This document shows positions 1 to 8,134 of a DNA stretch of 64,000 nucleotides, one piece after another. Made by a program: the position numbers and the translations under genes. Position 1 is the first letter of the stretch. Every line of letters starts with the position of its first letter. The notes beneath the pieces were generated by a model. The model was not told the DNA's origin, searched no databases, and was given only the letters and a program-made list of their open reading frames with translations. Where the stretch lies: positions 363,574 to 427,573 of the forward strand of contig JACKBL010000006.1 of NCBI GenBank assembly GCA_020634515.1, given 5' to 3'. This DNA is from Ardenticatenales bacterium (GTDB lineage: Bacteria > Chloroflexota > Anaerolineae > Promineifilales > Promineifilaceae).

Positions 1-236
1 TGCTCGCCCAGGTAAGCGGGTATGTCGGCGACATTGCCGGCACCGTTGAGAGAGGGACCGATGCTGTCCAGTTTCAAGCGGCGTATATCGGTGCGCCGCC
101 AGGGTTCGTCATTGGTCGTAGGCAGGGGCAGGCTGTCATAAACATCCCAGGCGGCCAGGCGGAAATCCCGCATCCAGGCCGGCTCCTCCAAATGCGCGGA
201 AAGCTGCGCCACTGCCTCTCGTGTAAATCCTGTCAT
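1..236 (-). CDS. sufD: SufD, Fe-S cluster assembly scaffold subunit (N-terminal part, runs off the window)
   Basis: Only the first 78 codons are present. The translation begins MTGFTREAV and contains EPAWMRDFRLAAWD and EPWRRTDIRRL, the tryptophan/arginine-rich N-terminal pattern of SufD. SufD pairs with SufB in the SufBC2D scaffold that builds Fe-S clusters in the cytosol. The ATG is preceded by TGAGGATG on the minus strand, a plausible ribosome-binding site. It is the last visible gene of a sufC-sufB-sufD operon; a palindromic repeat lies between it and sufB. Family assignment is good although the conserved C-terminal beta-helix is outside the window. Confidence 0.85.
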   Translation of the reverse strand, partial: MTGFTREAVAQLSAHLEEPAWMRDFRLAAWDVYDSLPLPTTNDEPWRRTDIRRLKLDSIGPSLNGAGNVADIPAYLGE

Positions 237-273
237 GAACATCCTCAAAAGTTGTAGGTTTGAAGGCAACTGC

Positions 274-343
274 TAAGCCAGATTGGACCAGTTTTCTCTG
301 GTGAAATTGGTTCACTCTCCAAGAATGAACCAATCCTGGCTTA
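274..343. repeat. Palindromic intergenic repeat, family A (ATTGGWCCAAT type)
   Basis: The outer arms TAAGCCAGATTGG and CCAATCCTGGCTTA enclose a second TTGGTTCA/TGAACCAA pair. This copy sits inside the suf operon between sufB and sufD, so it is not simply an operon-end terminator. Related copies lie near 7350, 21726, 23768, 25213, 25470, 45856, 47471, 49505, 53457 and 56002. Confidence 0.85.
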
Positions 344-345
344 AT

Positions 346-1782
346 CTAGCCAATGGAGCCTTCCATCTGAAGTTGAATCAGGCGGTTCATCTCAATGGCG
401 TACTCCATCGGCAGTTCCTTGACGAGCGGCTCGATGAAGCCATTGACGATCATCGTATTTGCCATTTCTTCGTCCACGCCCCGACTCATCAAATAGAAGA
501 TTTGCTCTTCTCCTACTTTGCTTACCGAGGCTTCATGACCAATGGTCACGTCCTGGTCGTTAATTTCAATGTAGGGATAGGTGTCGGAGCGGCTGTGTTC
601 GTCGAGCAGCAAGGCATCGCAGACCACGTTGGACTTGCAACCATGCGCCCCTTCGTACACTTTCAGCAGGCCACGATAGGAGGCGCGCCCGCCGTTCTTG
701 CTGATGGATTTGGAGATGATGCGGCTGGTGGTGTTGGGGGCGACGTGGACGACTTTCCCGCCGGCGTCCTGGTGTTGGCCTTTGCCGGCAAAAGCGATAG
801 ACAGAATCTCCCCATGCGCGCCCGGTTCCATCAAATAGACTGCCGGATACTTCATGGTCACTTTCGACCCCAAGTTGCCATCAATCCACTCCATTGTGGC
901 ATTGGCGTACGCCATGGCCCGCTTCGTCACCAGATTGTAGACATTGTTGGACCAGTTCTGAATCGTTGTATAACGGCAGCGGCCCCCCTTCTTCACGATG
1001 ATCTCCACCACCGCCGAATGCAGCGAGTCCGACGAGTAGATCGGAGCCGTGCAGCCCTCAACGTAATGGACGTATGCGCCCTCGTCTACCACAATCAGCG
1101 TGCGCTCAAACTGCCCCACGTTCTTGGCATTGATGCGGAAATACGCCTGCAAGGGCATATCCACCTGCACACCAGGGGGAACATAGATGAAACTACCGCC
1201 AGACCAGATAGCCGTATTCAGAGCGGCAAATTTATTATCGTTGTATGGGATGACGGTGCTGAAATACTCGCGCACGATTTCCGGATACTGCGCCAGACCA
1301 TCGTCCATCCCCAGGAAAATGACGCCCTTTTCTTCCAGTTCGCGCTTGATGTTGTGGTACACCACCTCGGACTCATACTGCGCAGCAACGCCGGAAAGAA
1401 ATTTCTGCTCCGCTTCCGGGATACCCAGTTTATTGAAGGTGTCCTTGATGTAGCCGGGCACATCCTCCCAGTTATCTTCCTGGCGATTGCTGGGTTTGAT
1501 GTAGTAGTAGATGTCGTCGAAATCAATCTCGGACAGACTCGCCCCCCATTCCGGTAGCGGACGGTCCAGAAAGTGTTGATATGCCTTCAAGCGGATGTCC
1601 AGCATCCACTCAGGCTCGCCCTTCATTTGGGACATCTGGCGGATGATGGCTTCGTTGAGGCCCTTCTCGGCCTTGAACACGTAATCTTCGGCGTCGGCAA
1701 AGCCATATTTCGTAGCATAATCCTGGTTAAAGCCAGCGATTATTTCGTTTTCGCTCATTTCATATTCAACGGTTGCGCCCAT
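346..1782 (-). CDS. sufB: SufB, Fe-S cluster assembly scaffold
   Basis: A 478-residue protein, normal length for SufB. It carries the core signatures of the family: SGGSFIYVPPGV, VHYVEGCTAPIYS, the FAGKGQHQDAGGK segment, and the C-terminal region with GCKSNVVCDALLLD, DTYPYIEI, HEASVSKV and MSRGVDEEMA. SufB receives persulfide sulfur and assembles the cluster together with SufC and SufD. The start follows a strong GAGGAGGT ribosome-binding site five bases upstream of ATG on the minus strand. It lies 38 bases downstream of sufC and is transcribed with it. Confidence 0.98.
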   Translation of the reverse strand: MGATVEYEMSENEIIAGFNQDYATKYGFADAEDYVFKAEKGLNEAIIRQMSQMKGEPEWMLDIRLKAYQHFLDRPLPEWGASLSEIDFDDIYYYIKPSNRQEDNWEDVPGYIKDTFNKLGIPEAEQKFLSGVAAQYESEVVYHNIKRELEEKGVIFLGMDDGLAQYPEIVREYFSTVIPYNDNKFAALNTAIWSGGSFIYVPPGVQVDMPLQAYFRINAKNVGQFERTLIVVDEGAYVHYVEGCTAPIYSSDSLHSAVVEIIVKKGGRCRYTTIQNWSNNVYNLVTKRAMAYANATMEWIDGNLGSKVTMKYPAVYLMEPGAHGEILSIAFAGKGQHQDAGGKVVHVAPNTTSRIISKSISKNGGRASYRGLLKVYEGAHGCKSNVVCDALLLDEHSRSDTYPYIEINDQDVTIGHEASVSKVGEEQIFYLMSRGVDEEMANTMIVNGFIEPLVKELPMEYAIEMNRLIQLQMEGSIG

Positions 1783-1820
1783 TGTGACCTCCTCAGGTAA
1801 GTCGGCAGTCGGGGCAGCGC

Positions 1821-2609
1821 CTACGCCTGTTCAACGGCGGCAATGCCATACTTCTCGCGGACCCAATCATAACCCCGCTCTTCCAGTTCGAGGGCCAGGT
1901 CCGCCGTTCCACTTTCCACAATGCGGCCATTCAGCAGCACGTGTACGTAATCGGGGGTGATGTAGTTGAGGATGCGCTGGTAGTGGGTGATGACCAGTAC
2001 ACCCATGTTGAGCTTGTCGCGCAAGGTATTGGTCCCTTCGGCCACAATCCGCACGGCGTCAATATCCAGGCCGGAGTCGGTCTCGTCCATAATGGCGATT
2101 TTCGGTTCCAGGGTTGCCATTTGCAAGATTTCGGCCCGCTTTTTCTCGCCACCGGAGAAGCCGTCGTTCAGGTAACGACCGGCGAACTTGTGGTCGATAT
2201 TGATCATGTTCATTTTTTCGCGCAGCAGGCGGCGAAAAGCGGGGATGGAGATGCCCTTGTCTTCGGAGTTTTCGGCGCGGAGGCGGGCATTGAGCGCCTG
2301 ACGTAGGAAGTTAGCAACGGTGACACCGGGGACGGCGACCGGGTATTGGAACGCGAGGAAGAGACCTGCGCGGGAGCGTTCGTCAGCTTCCATTTCCAGC
2401 AGGTCCTGTCCATCGAAGATGACCTGGCCGGCGGTGGGTTCGTAGGAGGGATGGCCGGCGAGGGTGTAGGCGAGGGTGCTTTTACCTGAGCCGTTGGGTC
2501 CCATGAGGGCGTGTACTTCGCCCTGGCGCACGAGCAGGTCAATGCCCTTGAGGATGGGCTGACCGGCGACGCTGACGTGCAGGTTCTTGATTTCCAAAGC
2601 TGTCGTCAT
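1821..2609 (-). CDS. sufC: SufC, Fe-S assembly ATPase
   Basis: A 262-residue ABC-type ATPase. It has Walker A GPNGSGKST, a Q-loop (AFQYPVAVPGV), the SufC version of the signature (NDGFSGGEKKRAEI), and a Walker B variant IMDETDSGLDID typical of SufC. The start is placed at MTTALEIKN because GAGGAGA lies upstream of that ATG; the longer frame reaching 2681 lacks a comparable site. SufC powers the SufBC2D complex. First gene of the suf operon, immediately downstream of a near-consensus promoter. Confidence 0.97.
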   Translation of the reverse strand: MTTALEIKNLHVSVAGQPILKGIDLLVRQGEVHALMGPNGSGKSTLAYTLAGHPSYEPTAGQVIFDGQDLLEMEADERSRAGLFLAFQYPVAVPGVTVANFLRQALNARLRAENSEDKGISIPAFRRLLREKMNMINIDHKFAGRYLNDGFSGGEKKRAEILQMATLEPKIAIMDETDSGLDIDAVRIVAEGTNTLRDKLNMGVLVITHYQRILNYITPDYVHVLLNGRIVESGTADLALELEERGYDWVREKYGIAAVEQA

Positions 2610-2702
2610 GTTGTGTAGATTCTCCTCGTGAAAGACGGTGTGTGGCAGGGAAAATGCCGGCATTCTCGCCAGCCGCCACACTCACCATATTAACGCAGTG
2701 GC

Positions 2703-2731
2703 AGTATAGCACGCTTTACTGCTTGCGTCAA
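2703..2731 (-). promoter_or_regulatory. sigma-70-type promoter of the suf operon
   Basis: On the minus strand TTGACG and TATACT are separated by exactly 17 bases, close to the housekeeping consensus. The -35 box lies four bases from the palindromic operator, so a bound regulator would block RNA polymerase. Confidence 0.85.
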
Positions 2732-2734
2732 TAA

Positions 2735-2752
2735 TTATCATAATTATGATAA
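2735..2752. promoter_or_regulatory. 18-bp perfect palindromic operator between divergent suf and sufR promoters
   Basis: TTATCATAATTATGATAA is its own reverse complement. It lies between the -35 boxes of two divergent promoters, the normal position for an operator bound by the adjacent regulator. Binding by the SufR-like protein is inference; the palindrome itself is certain. Confidence 0.8.
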
Positions 2753-2764
2753 CAATAGTAGGAA

Positions 2765-2793
2765 TTGACAATAGTGGCTCCGGTTGCTATAAT
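2765..2793 (+). promoter_or_regulatory. Consensus sigma-70-type promoter of sufR
   Basis: TTGACA and TATAAT, both perfect hexamers, are separated by 17 bases. Transcription would start near 2800, which rules out the upstream in-frame ATG at 2746 and supports the GTG start of the regulator at 2821. Confidence 0.9.
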
Positions 2794-2820
2794 TGCCCAA
2801 ATGATCCGAGGAATTGTATC

Positions 2821-3477
2821 GTGAAATTTGTAACAGGCAACCGCAAGCAAAACACACGCGACACGATCCTGGAGGCCCTCAAAGCGACCCCCCAGGCCAC
2901 CGTCGAAGAACTCGCCGAAGCAGCGGATGTTTCGCCTGTTACCGTGCGCCACCACCTCAATAGCCTCCAGGCGGAAGGACTGCTGGAAGCAACAAGCGTC
3001 CGCCGCAAAATCGGCCGCCCACATTACGTCTACAGCCTCAGCCAGGCCGGGCATGAGCTTTTCCCCAAGAAATATGTCCGCCTCAGCAGCCGTCTCTTGG
3101 ACGAACTCAAACAACGCTTCTCTGACGCCGTCGTTGCCGATCTTTTTGGCAGCGTGGTGCAGAAGATCATCAACGAACACAAAGGGGAATTTGAGAGATT
3201 GGCGTTCGAGAAGCGGCTCGATTACCTCGTGGCGCTGTTGGAGGAAGAAGGTTTCCTGGCGCGCTGGGAAAAGGCGGACGGCAAATATCGCCTCACGGAA
3301 TACAGTTGCCCTTACATTTCCGTGGGGCAATCGCATACGGAAGTATGCACACTGGACAAAGAACTGGTGGTACAGGTGTTGCAAACGGAAATTGAACAAC
3401 ACAGTTGTATGCTCATGGGCGATCCCTGTTGTCAGTTTTCCTTCACCAACCCGGATACCGCCACGGCAAAACGGTAA
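2821..3477 (+). CDS. sufR: SufR-like Fe-S sensing transcriptional regulator
   Basis: A 218-residue protein with an N-terminal winged helix (about residues 12-75; TVEELAEAADVSPVTVRHHL is the HTH). The C-terminal domain has cysteines C163, C176, C196 and C203/C204, the layout of COG2345/SufR regulators that hold a [4Fe-4S] cluster. The GTG start is chosen because it follows CCGAGGAA by seven bases and lies downstream of the promoter. Divergent from sufCBD, it probably represses that operon when its cluster is intact. The cysteine spacing differs somewhat from cyanobacterial SufR, so the cluster type is inferred. Confidence 0.88.
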   Translation: MKFVTGNRKQNTRDTILEALKATPQATVEELAEAADVSPVTVRHHLNSLQAEGLLEATSVRRKIGRPHYVYSLSQAGHELFPKKYVRLSSRLLDELKQRFSDAVVADLFGSVVQKIINEHKGEFERLAFEKRLDYLVALLEEEGFLARWEKADGKYRLTEYSCPYISVGQSHTEVCTLDKELVVQVLQTEIEQHSCMLMGDPCCQFSFTNPDTATAKR

Positions 3478-3540
3478 TCGGCGTCAGTCACGGGCAAATG
3501 TGGTCCGTCCCTTAGCAGTTACCACAAGATAAGGAAAGCC

Positions 3541-3843
3541 ATGATCGTCAGCAAAGAAGAAGAAGTCCTGGAAGCCCTGCGTGGCGTTATTGATCCTGAA
3601 ATTGGCCTGAATGTTGTCGAACTGGGCCTGATCCGCAACCTGGCCTTCAACGAGAAGAATGAAGTCCGCATCACGATGATTCTGACGACGCCATTTTGCC
3701 CGTATGGGCCGCAGCTTATTCAGCAAGTGCGGCAGGCGGCAAACGGCATCACGGGCGGCGGTACGCAGGTGGAAATTGGCACGGAGTTGTGGGACCCGTC
3801 CATGATGGAGGACGGGGCCGGCGGCGATTGGGGACTGTTTTAG
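3541..3843 (+). CDS. MIP18 family (DUF59) Fe-S maturation protein, SufT-like
   Basis: A 100-residue single-domain protein with the family hallmarks VIDPEIGLNVVELGLI and a TTPFCPYGPQL segment carrying the conserved cysteine. Members of this family assist Fe-S cluster delivery. It follows sufR by about 60 bases on the same strand, with GATAAGGA upstream of the ATG, and a rho-independent terminator follows downstream. Placement next to suf genes supports an Fe-S role. It is a stand-alone domain rather than the longer SufT, so no symbol is given. Confidence 0.9.
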   Translation: MIVSKEEEVLEALRGVIDPEIGLNVVELGLIRNLAFNEKNEVRITMILTTPFCPYGPQLIQQVRQAANGITGGGTQVEIGTELWDPSMMEDGAGGDWGLF

Positions 3844-3869
3844 CCGGCAGTCACGGAAGGCGTCGTCTC

Positions 3870-3970
3870 CAATTGCGATAGCGCGGTATTTTCAAAGCTG
3901 CGCCGGTCAGGTTTGCATCGCGCAAGTTTGCACGTTGTCTACAATTTCGATAGCGCGGTATTTTCAAAGC
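3870..3970. repeat. 29-bp direct repeat, two copies 72 bp apart
   Basis: The sequence around GATAGCGCGGTATTTTCAA occurs at 3870-3898 and again at 3942-3970 with one mismatch. The second copy runs into the terminator stem. Origin unknown. Confidence 0.85.
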
Positions 3971-4950
3971 CCTGCCTCCGCGGGGCTTTTTGTTTGCGGC
4001 ACGCCCAGGTGAATGACGCGCGCGCCAATAGGGCTGACGGGGTTGATGCTCTTGCCGATGACGATGCCGGCACGGGGAGCCAGAATCGTTTGCGTCACCT
4101 GCCCAAACACATCGCGCAGCGTGGCTACCGGTTCGTCAACCTTCACCCACGCCCCTAATGCCGGCATTACCTCCAGAATGCCACCCCGCGCCGTGTAGAG
4201 CCAGACGGATTCAGCGCACTCGGTGGCAGGAGAAAATGCCGGCACAATCGCCCCCTCCACCATCCCCAAATACACCAGCGCATTTCGCAGCCCCACCACC
4301 CCTGCCGCAATCATCTCCGGCTGAAACACATGCGGATTCCCCACCTCCACCGTAATGGCCTCCACCCCCAGGTCCATAGCCGCCTGGCGCAAATTCGCAT
4401 CCCCGTTCACGCTGTGCAAAATAATGCGCGCATTTTGCCGCCGCGCCAACGCCGCCGCCGTCGCCCGCCGCATATCCGCCCGCACATAATGCGTATTCAC
4501 ACGCCCGCGGCTGGCCGTATGCAAATCAATCAGGCAATCAAAATGGCGCACCAACCGCCGCACCAGACGAAACGCATACACCTCCCCCGTGTGCCCAGCC
4601 TCCTTACCCGGCATCACCCGGTTCAGGTCGAACGTCTCCGCCACCACCCGCCGCCCATCCAGGAATCCGGGCACGTTCACCACGGGCACGCCCACCACCG
4701 TCCCCCGCAGCCGCGCCGCATCGAGCGTCGCAAAAAAACGATGGATCACGCCCAAACCATTTAGCTCATCCCCATGCACCAACGCCGTCACGCCCAGCAG
4801 CGGCCCCGCTGCCACGCCCCGCGCCACCAGCAGCGGCAGACGCAGCGGCGCACCCAATGCATCCTCCCCCAAGAGCAGCCAGCCACGACTGATCGCGCCC
4901 CGGCGAAATACCCCCTCCGCCCATTCCGTCAAAACACCGGCATCGTCCAT
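3964..4950 (-). CDS. Succinylglutamate desuccinylase/aspartoacylase family hydrolase
   Basis: A 328-residue protein with the zinc-carboxypeptidase-like motifs of the family: VHGDELNG (zinc ligands His and Glu), a DLNRVMPG segment, and DLHTASRG with the third zinc ligand. The C-terminal barrel-like part (GGILEVMPALGAWV and later) is shared by the AstE/AspA group. The start at MDDAGVL follows GGAGGGCGGA. Substrate cannot be told; family members remove acyl groups from amino acids. Divergent from rlmN. Its last codons overlap the terminator that serves the opposite strand. Confidence 0.85.
   Translation of the reverse strand: MDDAGVLTEWAEGVFRRGAISRGWLLLGEDALGAPLRLPLLVARGVAAGPLLGVTALVHGDELNGLGVIHRFFATLDAARLRGTVVGVPVVNVPGFLDGRRVVAETFDLNRVMPGKEAGHTGEVYAFRLVRRLVRHFDCLIDLHTASRGRVNTHYVRADMRRATAAALARRQNARIILHSVNGDANLRQAAMDLGVEAITVEVGNPHVFQPEMIAAGVVGLRNALVYLGMVEGAIVPAFSPATECAESVWLYTARGGILEVMPALGAWVKVDEPVATLRDVFGQVTQTILAPRAGIVIGKSINPVSPIGARVIHLGVPQTKSPAEAGL
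3966..3994 (+). terminator. Rho-independent terminator of the sufR operon
   Basis: The stem AAAGCCC...GGGCTTT is followed on the plus strand by TTTTTGTTT. It closes the sufR-MIP18 transcript and overlaps the 3' end of the convergent hydrolase gene. Confidence 0.8.
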
Positions 4951-5017
4951 TCCGCCCTCCACTTCACGAACAGACCCGATTTTCAGCCGGGCCGCGCCGG
5001 GAGTATAATCCCGTTCA

Positions 5018-6103
5018 ATGGATAACACGACCCTCAACCTCTACGACTTCAGCCGCGCCGAACTGACCGCCCACTTTGCCCGGTGGGGCTTCAGCGCCTA
5101 CCACGCGGAACGGGTGTGGCAGGCATTGTACCGCCAGCAGGTGGACGCGCCAGACGCCATCGCCGACTTGCGACCAGACCTGGCGGCGCGGTTGGCGGCG
5201 GCGGCGACGCTGCGCCAACCGGAGACGGCCGCGGCGCTGGACAGCCGCGACGGGCACACACGCAAGTTTCTGCTGCGCTGGGCGGATGGGCAAACGGTGG
5301 AAACGGTGCAGATGCGCTACCGCGACCGGTACACGGCCTGCATCAGCACGCAGGCGGGCTGCGCCATGGGCTGCATCTTCTGCGCCACGGGGCAGATGGG
5401 TTTCCAGCGCCACCTGTCAGCAGGGGAAATTGTGGCCCAGGTCCTCTATGTAAACCGCGCCCTGGCCGCGCAGGGGCAGTCGGTGCGCAATGTGGTCCTC
5501 ATGGGCATGGGCGAGCCGCTGCACAATTATGAGGCGACGATGACGGCCATCGACATCCTCACGGATGATAAGGGGTTGGCGATTGCGCCCCGGCACATCA
5601 CGTTGAGTACGGTGGGGCTGCCGCGGGCGATTCGGCGGCTGGCGGATGACAACTGCCCGGTGCAGTTGGCCGTGAGCCTGCACGCGGCGACGGACGAGGA
5701 GCGGGCGGCGCTGGTTCCGCCGGCGCGCCGCTGGCCGCTGGCGGCGTTGATGGATGCCTGCCGCTATTACATGGCTGTGCGCGGGCGACGGGTTTTCTTT
5801 GAGTGGACGTTAATTGCCGGCACAAACGATACCCCCACGCAAGCCCACGCCGTCGGCAAGCTGCTGCAAGGGATGAACGCCCACCTGAACGTGATCCCCC
5901 TCAACCCTACGCACGGCTACGAAGGCGCACCCAGCCAGACGCCATCCGTGCGCGCCTTTCAGCAAATCATCGCCGGGTACGGCATCCCCAGCACCGTGCG
6001 CCAGCGGCGCGGCCTGGACATCGCCGCCGGCTGCGGCCAACTCCGCGCCGCCCAACTGTTTTCCGAACCGCCACGCAACGGATCCCTCAGGAACGGAAAT
6101 TAA
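5018..6103 (+). CDS. rlmN: RlmN, 23S rRNA (adenine2503-C2)/tRNA methyltransferase, paralogue 1
   Basis: A 361-residue radical SAM methyltransferase. The cluster cysteines are C115, C119 and C122 (GCAMGCIFCATG). Other motifs are MGMGEPLHNY, LAVSLHAATDEER and the C-terminal catalytic cysteine in GLDIAAGCGQL (about C339). It methylates C2 of A2503 of 23S rRNA and in some bacteria A37 of tRNA. Its last residues and stop codon are encoded by an intergenic repeat, so the original C-terminus may have been replaced. A second paralogue lies at 48401. Confidence 0.95.
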   Translation: MDNTTLNLYDFSRAELTAHFARWGFSAYHAERVWQALYRQQVDAPDAIADLRPDLAARLAAAATLRQPETAAALDSRDGHTRKFLLRWADGQTVETVQMRYRDRYTACISTQAGCAMGCIFCATGQMGFQRHLSAGEIVAQVLYVNRALAAQGQSVRNVVLMGMGEPLHNYEATMTAIDILTDDKGLAIAPRHITLSTVGLPRAIRRLADDNCPVQLAVSLHAATDEERAALVPPARRWPLAALMDACRYYMAVRGRRVFFEWTLIAGTNDTPTQAHAVGKLLQGMNAHLNVIPLNPTHGYEGAPSQTPSVRAFQQIIAGYGIPSTVRQRRGLDIAAGCGQLRAAQLFSEPPRNGSLRNGN

Positions 6104-6180
6104 GTAGGACAACGAAGTTGTTTCCTTGCCGTTCCTTCACACTGACGACGCAATTCCATGCTTTATTTCATCGTCAGTCC
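6090..6180. repeat. 91-bp double-hairpin repeat, family D
   Basis: The first hairpin has arms GGAACGG/CCGTTCC with an inner ACAACGAAGTTGT. The second has arms ACTGACGA/TCGTCAGT. A second 91-bp copy lies at 21635-21725. This copy supplies the rlmN stop codon and is followed at once by a family C element. Confidence 0.9.
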
Positions 6181-6183
6181 ATA

Positions 6184-6277
6184 GTAACCGTCCGAAAACA
6201 ACTTCACACTTTTTGCGGACGGTTACTGACAAGCTGTTCGCGCAATTCCGCTAACTTAATTGCGAACAGCCACTTAG
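6184..6277. repeat. 94-bp double-hairpin repeat, family C
   Basis: The two hairpins are GTAACCGTCCG/CGGACGGTTAC and GCTGTTCGC/GCGAACAGC. Copies of the same length lie at 8304-8397 and 59600-59693. The complement of the element end gives thiB its TAA stop codon. Confidence 0.9.
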
Positions 6278-7302
6278 CGGAGGACGACGTCTGTCCAGGC
6301 TTCGATCCATTCATCTCGATGCGCGTCGATTTCGGCGGGGTCCAGGGTGGCGGGTTGGTCGGAAGTTCGTGCCCATTGGGTGAAACGTGCCGGCATTTCC
6401 GCCCCCTCATTCGCCGGAAACACAAACATATTCAAGGGGATGTCCTCCTGGAAAGCCCGGCTGAGCATGTAATCCACAAACTGCCGCGCCAATTCCTCCT
6501 GCTCCGTGCCACGCAAGATACCCACGAATTCCACCTGGCGAAAACAACTATTGGGCGCGACCACGCTGGCCGTCGGCGGCGCGTCCAATTCGCCGAAGAA
6601 GACCTCGGCTGCCGGGCTGCTGGCGTAGGAAACGACAATAGGCCGGTCCCCATCGCTGGCGGCGGTAAAATGGCCATAGTAGGCATCCTCCCAACCGGAC
6701 GCGACGACCACGTCGTTTGCCCGCAGTCGTCCCCAATAATCAAGATAGCCATCCGGCCCAAAGTCCGCGATGGTCGCCAGCAAAAAGGCTAATCCCGGGC
6801 TGGACGTGGCCGGATTTTCGACGACGAGCAGGCCGCTGTATGCCGGATCGGCCAGGTCATTGAGGGAAGCGGGGGGCATCAGTTCCCGATCCTGGAACCA
6901 GGCGATGTCGTAGTTGAGGCAAACGTCGCCGTAGTCGATGGGGGTGAGGCGGTTGGTCGGGTCGAGTTGGAGAGATGCCGGCACATTCGCCAACCCCGCC
7001 GCCCGATAAGGCACAAAAATATCCGCCTGTAGCGCCCGCCCCATAAACGTATTGTCCACGCCATACAACAGGTCCGCCAACGGCGCATCTTTTGCCAGGA
7101 TCGCCTGGTTCAACGCTGCCCCCGCATCCCCCGCCGACAAGACAGACACCGTCACGCCATGTTCTTCCTCAAATCGCGCCAGCGTCTCCTCGCTGATGGC
7201 AAAACTATCATGCGTCATCAGCGTCAGCGTCGGCGGCTGCTCCGACGCACACGCCGCCAACAGAACGGACAGCAAGAGGAAGGGTAAAAGCCATTTTGAC
7301 AT
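6274..7302 (-). CDS. thiB: ThiB, thiamine-binding lipoprotein of a thiamine ABC transporter
   Basis: A 342-residue extracellular solute-binding protein. A signal peptide ends in a lipobox (LLAACAS). It then follows the ThiB/TbpA pattern: TLMTHDSFAIS, LYGVDNTFMGRAL, PIDYGDVCLNYD, a SSPGLAFLLATI segment and WEDAYYGHFT. It would capture thiamine outside the membrane. No permease or ATPase (thiP, thiQ) is adjacent, so the transporter must be completed elsewhere. It lies 90 bases downstream of thiN in a unit governed by a TPP riboswitch, which supports thiamine as substrate. Confidence 0.92.
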   Translation of the reverse strand: MSKWLLPFLLLSVLLAACASEQPPTLTLMTHDSFAISEETLARFEEEHGVTVSVLSAGDAGAALNQAILAKDAPLADLLYGVDNTFMGRALQADIFVPYRAAGLANVPASLQLDPTNRLTPIDYGDVCLNYDIAWFQDRELMPPASLNDLADPAYSGLLVVENPATSSPGLAFLLATIADFGPDGYLDYWGRLRANDVVVASGWEDAYYGHFTAASDGDRPIVVSYASSPAAEVFFGELDAPPTASVVAPNSCFRQVEFVGILRGTEQEELARQFVDYMLSRAFQEDIPLNMFVFPANEGAEMPARFTQWARTSDQPATLDPAEIDAHRDEWIEAWTDVVLR

Positions 7303-7347
7303 GACAAACTCCGTAGAAGGGTAGAAAGGGGGAAAGGCGGTAGTTGA

Positions 7348-7386
7348 GATGATTCATTCTCGGAGAATGAACCAATCTTGGCTAAT
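7348..7386. repeat. Palindromic repeat, family A
   Basis: GATTCATTCT and AGAATGAACCAATC form the arms around CGG. It occupies the thiN-thiB gap. Confidence 0.8.
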
Positions 7387-7392
7387 GGTTTG

Positions 7393-8064
7393 TCATCGTT
7401 GCCAACCGCCGTCGGTATGCACGCACAGCAGCAGCCCTGATTGCAGCGTCACCACCGCCGTATCCGTCTCCATCACATTGCTGATGCCGCGCGCGGGGCC
7501 AAAATCGAGCGTCTCCGCCCGCAGCGGCCAGGCCAGGCCGGTCGTGTAGGCAATTTCCGCCGCGCCTCCCAGGGGGATCAGGGAGACTCTATCCCCGGCG
7601 CGACCGTGAATGGTGGTCTGATCCCGCACCAACCACGCCTGCTGAAACGGTTCCACCAGTCTGACCACGCGGCCCCTCAGCGCCGGGTGCGCCAGCAGCA
7701 GCACATTGGCCAACGCCTGGTCCAGCCGCCCGCCCAACGCCGCAAAGACGAGGATCGGCTCGTCTTGCGTGGCCTGCACGGCATAGAGCAGGGCGAGTTC
7801 CAGGTCGGTCTCGTCTTTGCCGGCAGGATATTGGCGCACCGTCGGGCGTGATAATGCCGGCAAAGCATCCATCTCAGCGCGCCCGGTCGGTGGCAGCGAG
7901 TCCAGATCGCCCACGAGAACATCCGGCCAACGCCCCAGCGCGCGCAAATAACGCAAACCACCATCGGCGGCGATGGTCAGGGTGGCTTGCGCCAGGTAAG
8001 GAAGCAGCCAACCAGGCGGCGCATCCGCGGGAACCGTGCCATTAGCAAATATCAGGACGCTCAT
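7393..8064 (-). CDS. thiN: ThiN, thiamine pyrophosphokinase
   Basis: A 223-residue enzyme converting thiamine and ATP to thiamine pyrophosphate. Motifs: IAADGGLRYL, VLVGDLDSLP, KDETDLELAL, ALGGRLDQALAN and GISNVMETDTA, which are the nucleotide- and thiamine-binding segments of the family. The start is placed at MSVLIFANG. The longer frame beginning at 8145 would initiate inside the riboswitch terminator hairpin, so it is rejected. No clear Shine-Dalgarno precedes the chosen ATG. First gene after the TPP riboswitch, upstream of thiB. Confidence 0.93.
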   Translation of the reverse strand: MSVLIFANGTVPADAPPGWLLPYLAQATLTIAADGGLRYLRALGRWPDVLVGDLDSLPPTGRAEMDALPALSRPTVRQYPAGKDETDLELALLYAVQATQDEPILVFAALGGRLDQALANVLLLAHPALRGRVVRLVEPFQQAWLVRDQTTIHGRAGDRVSLIPLGGAAEIAYTTGLAWPLRAETLDFGPARGISNVMETDTAVVTLQSGLLLCVHTDGGWQR

Positions 8065-8134
8065 GGGGAAATGAAGGATGAAGGGTGAAGGACAAACCGT
8101 TTTCTGTTTCCGTTTTTCGTTGACTATCGTTAAC

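Noticed and set aside
283..1557. 424-codon plus-strand open frame
   Set aside because: Antisense to sufB and begins in a repeat; no motifs.
2746..2820. Upstream ATG for the SufR-like regulator
   Set aside because: It overlaps the operator and lies upstream of the promoter -10 box, so it would not be transcribed.
3870..3970. Possible small RNA gene formed by the 29-bp direct repeat
   Set aside because: No promoter is visible and the only clear hairpin is the terminator of the upstream operon.
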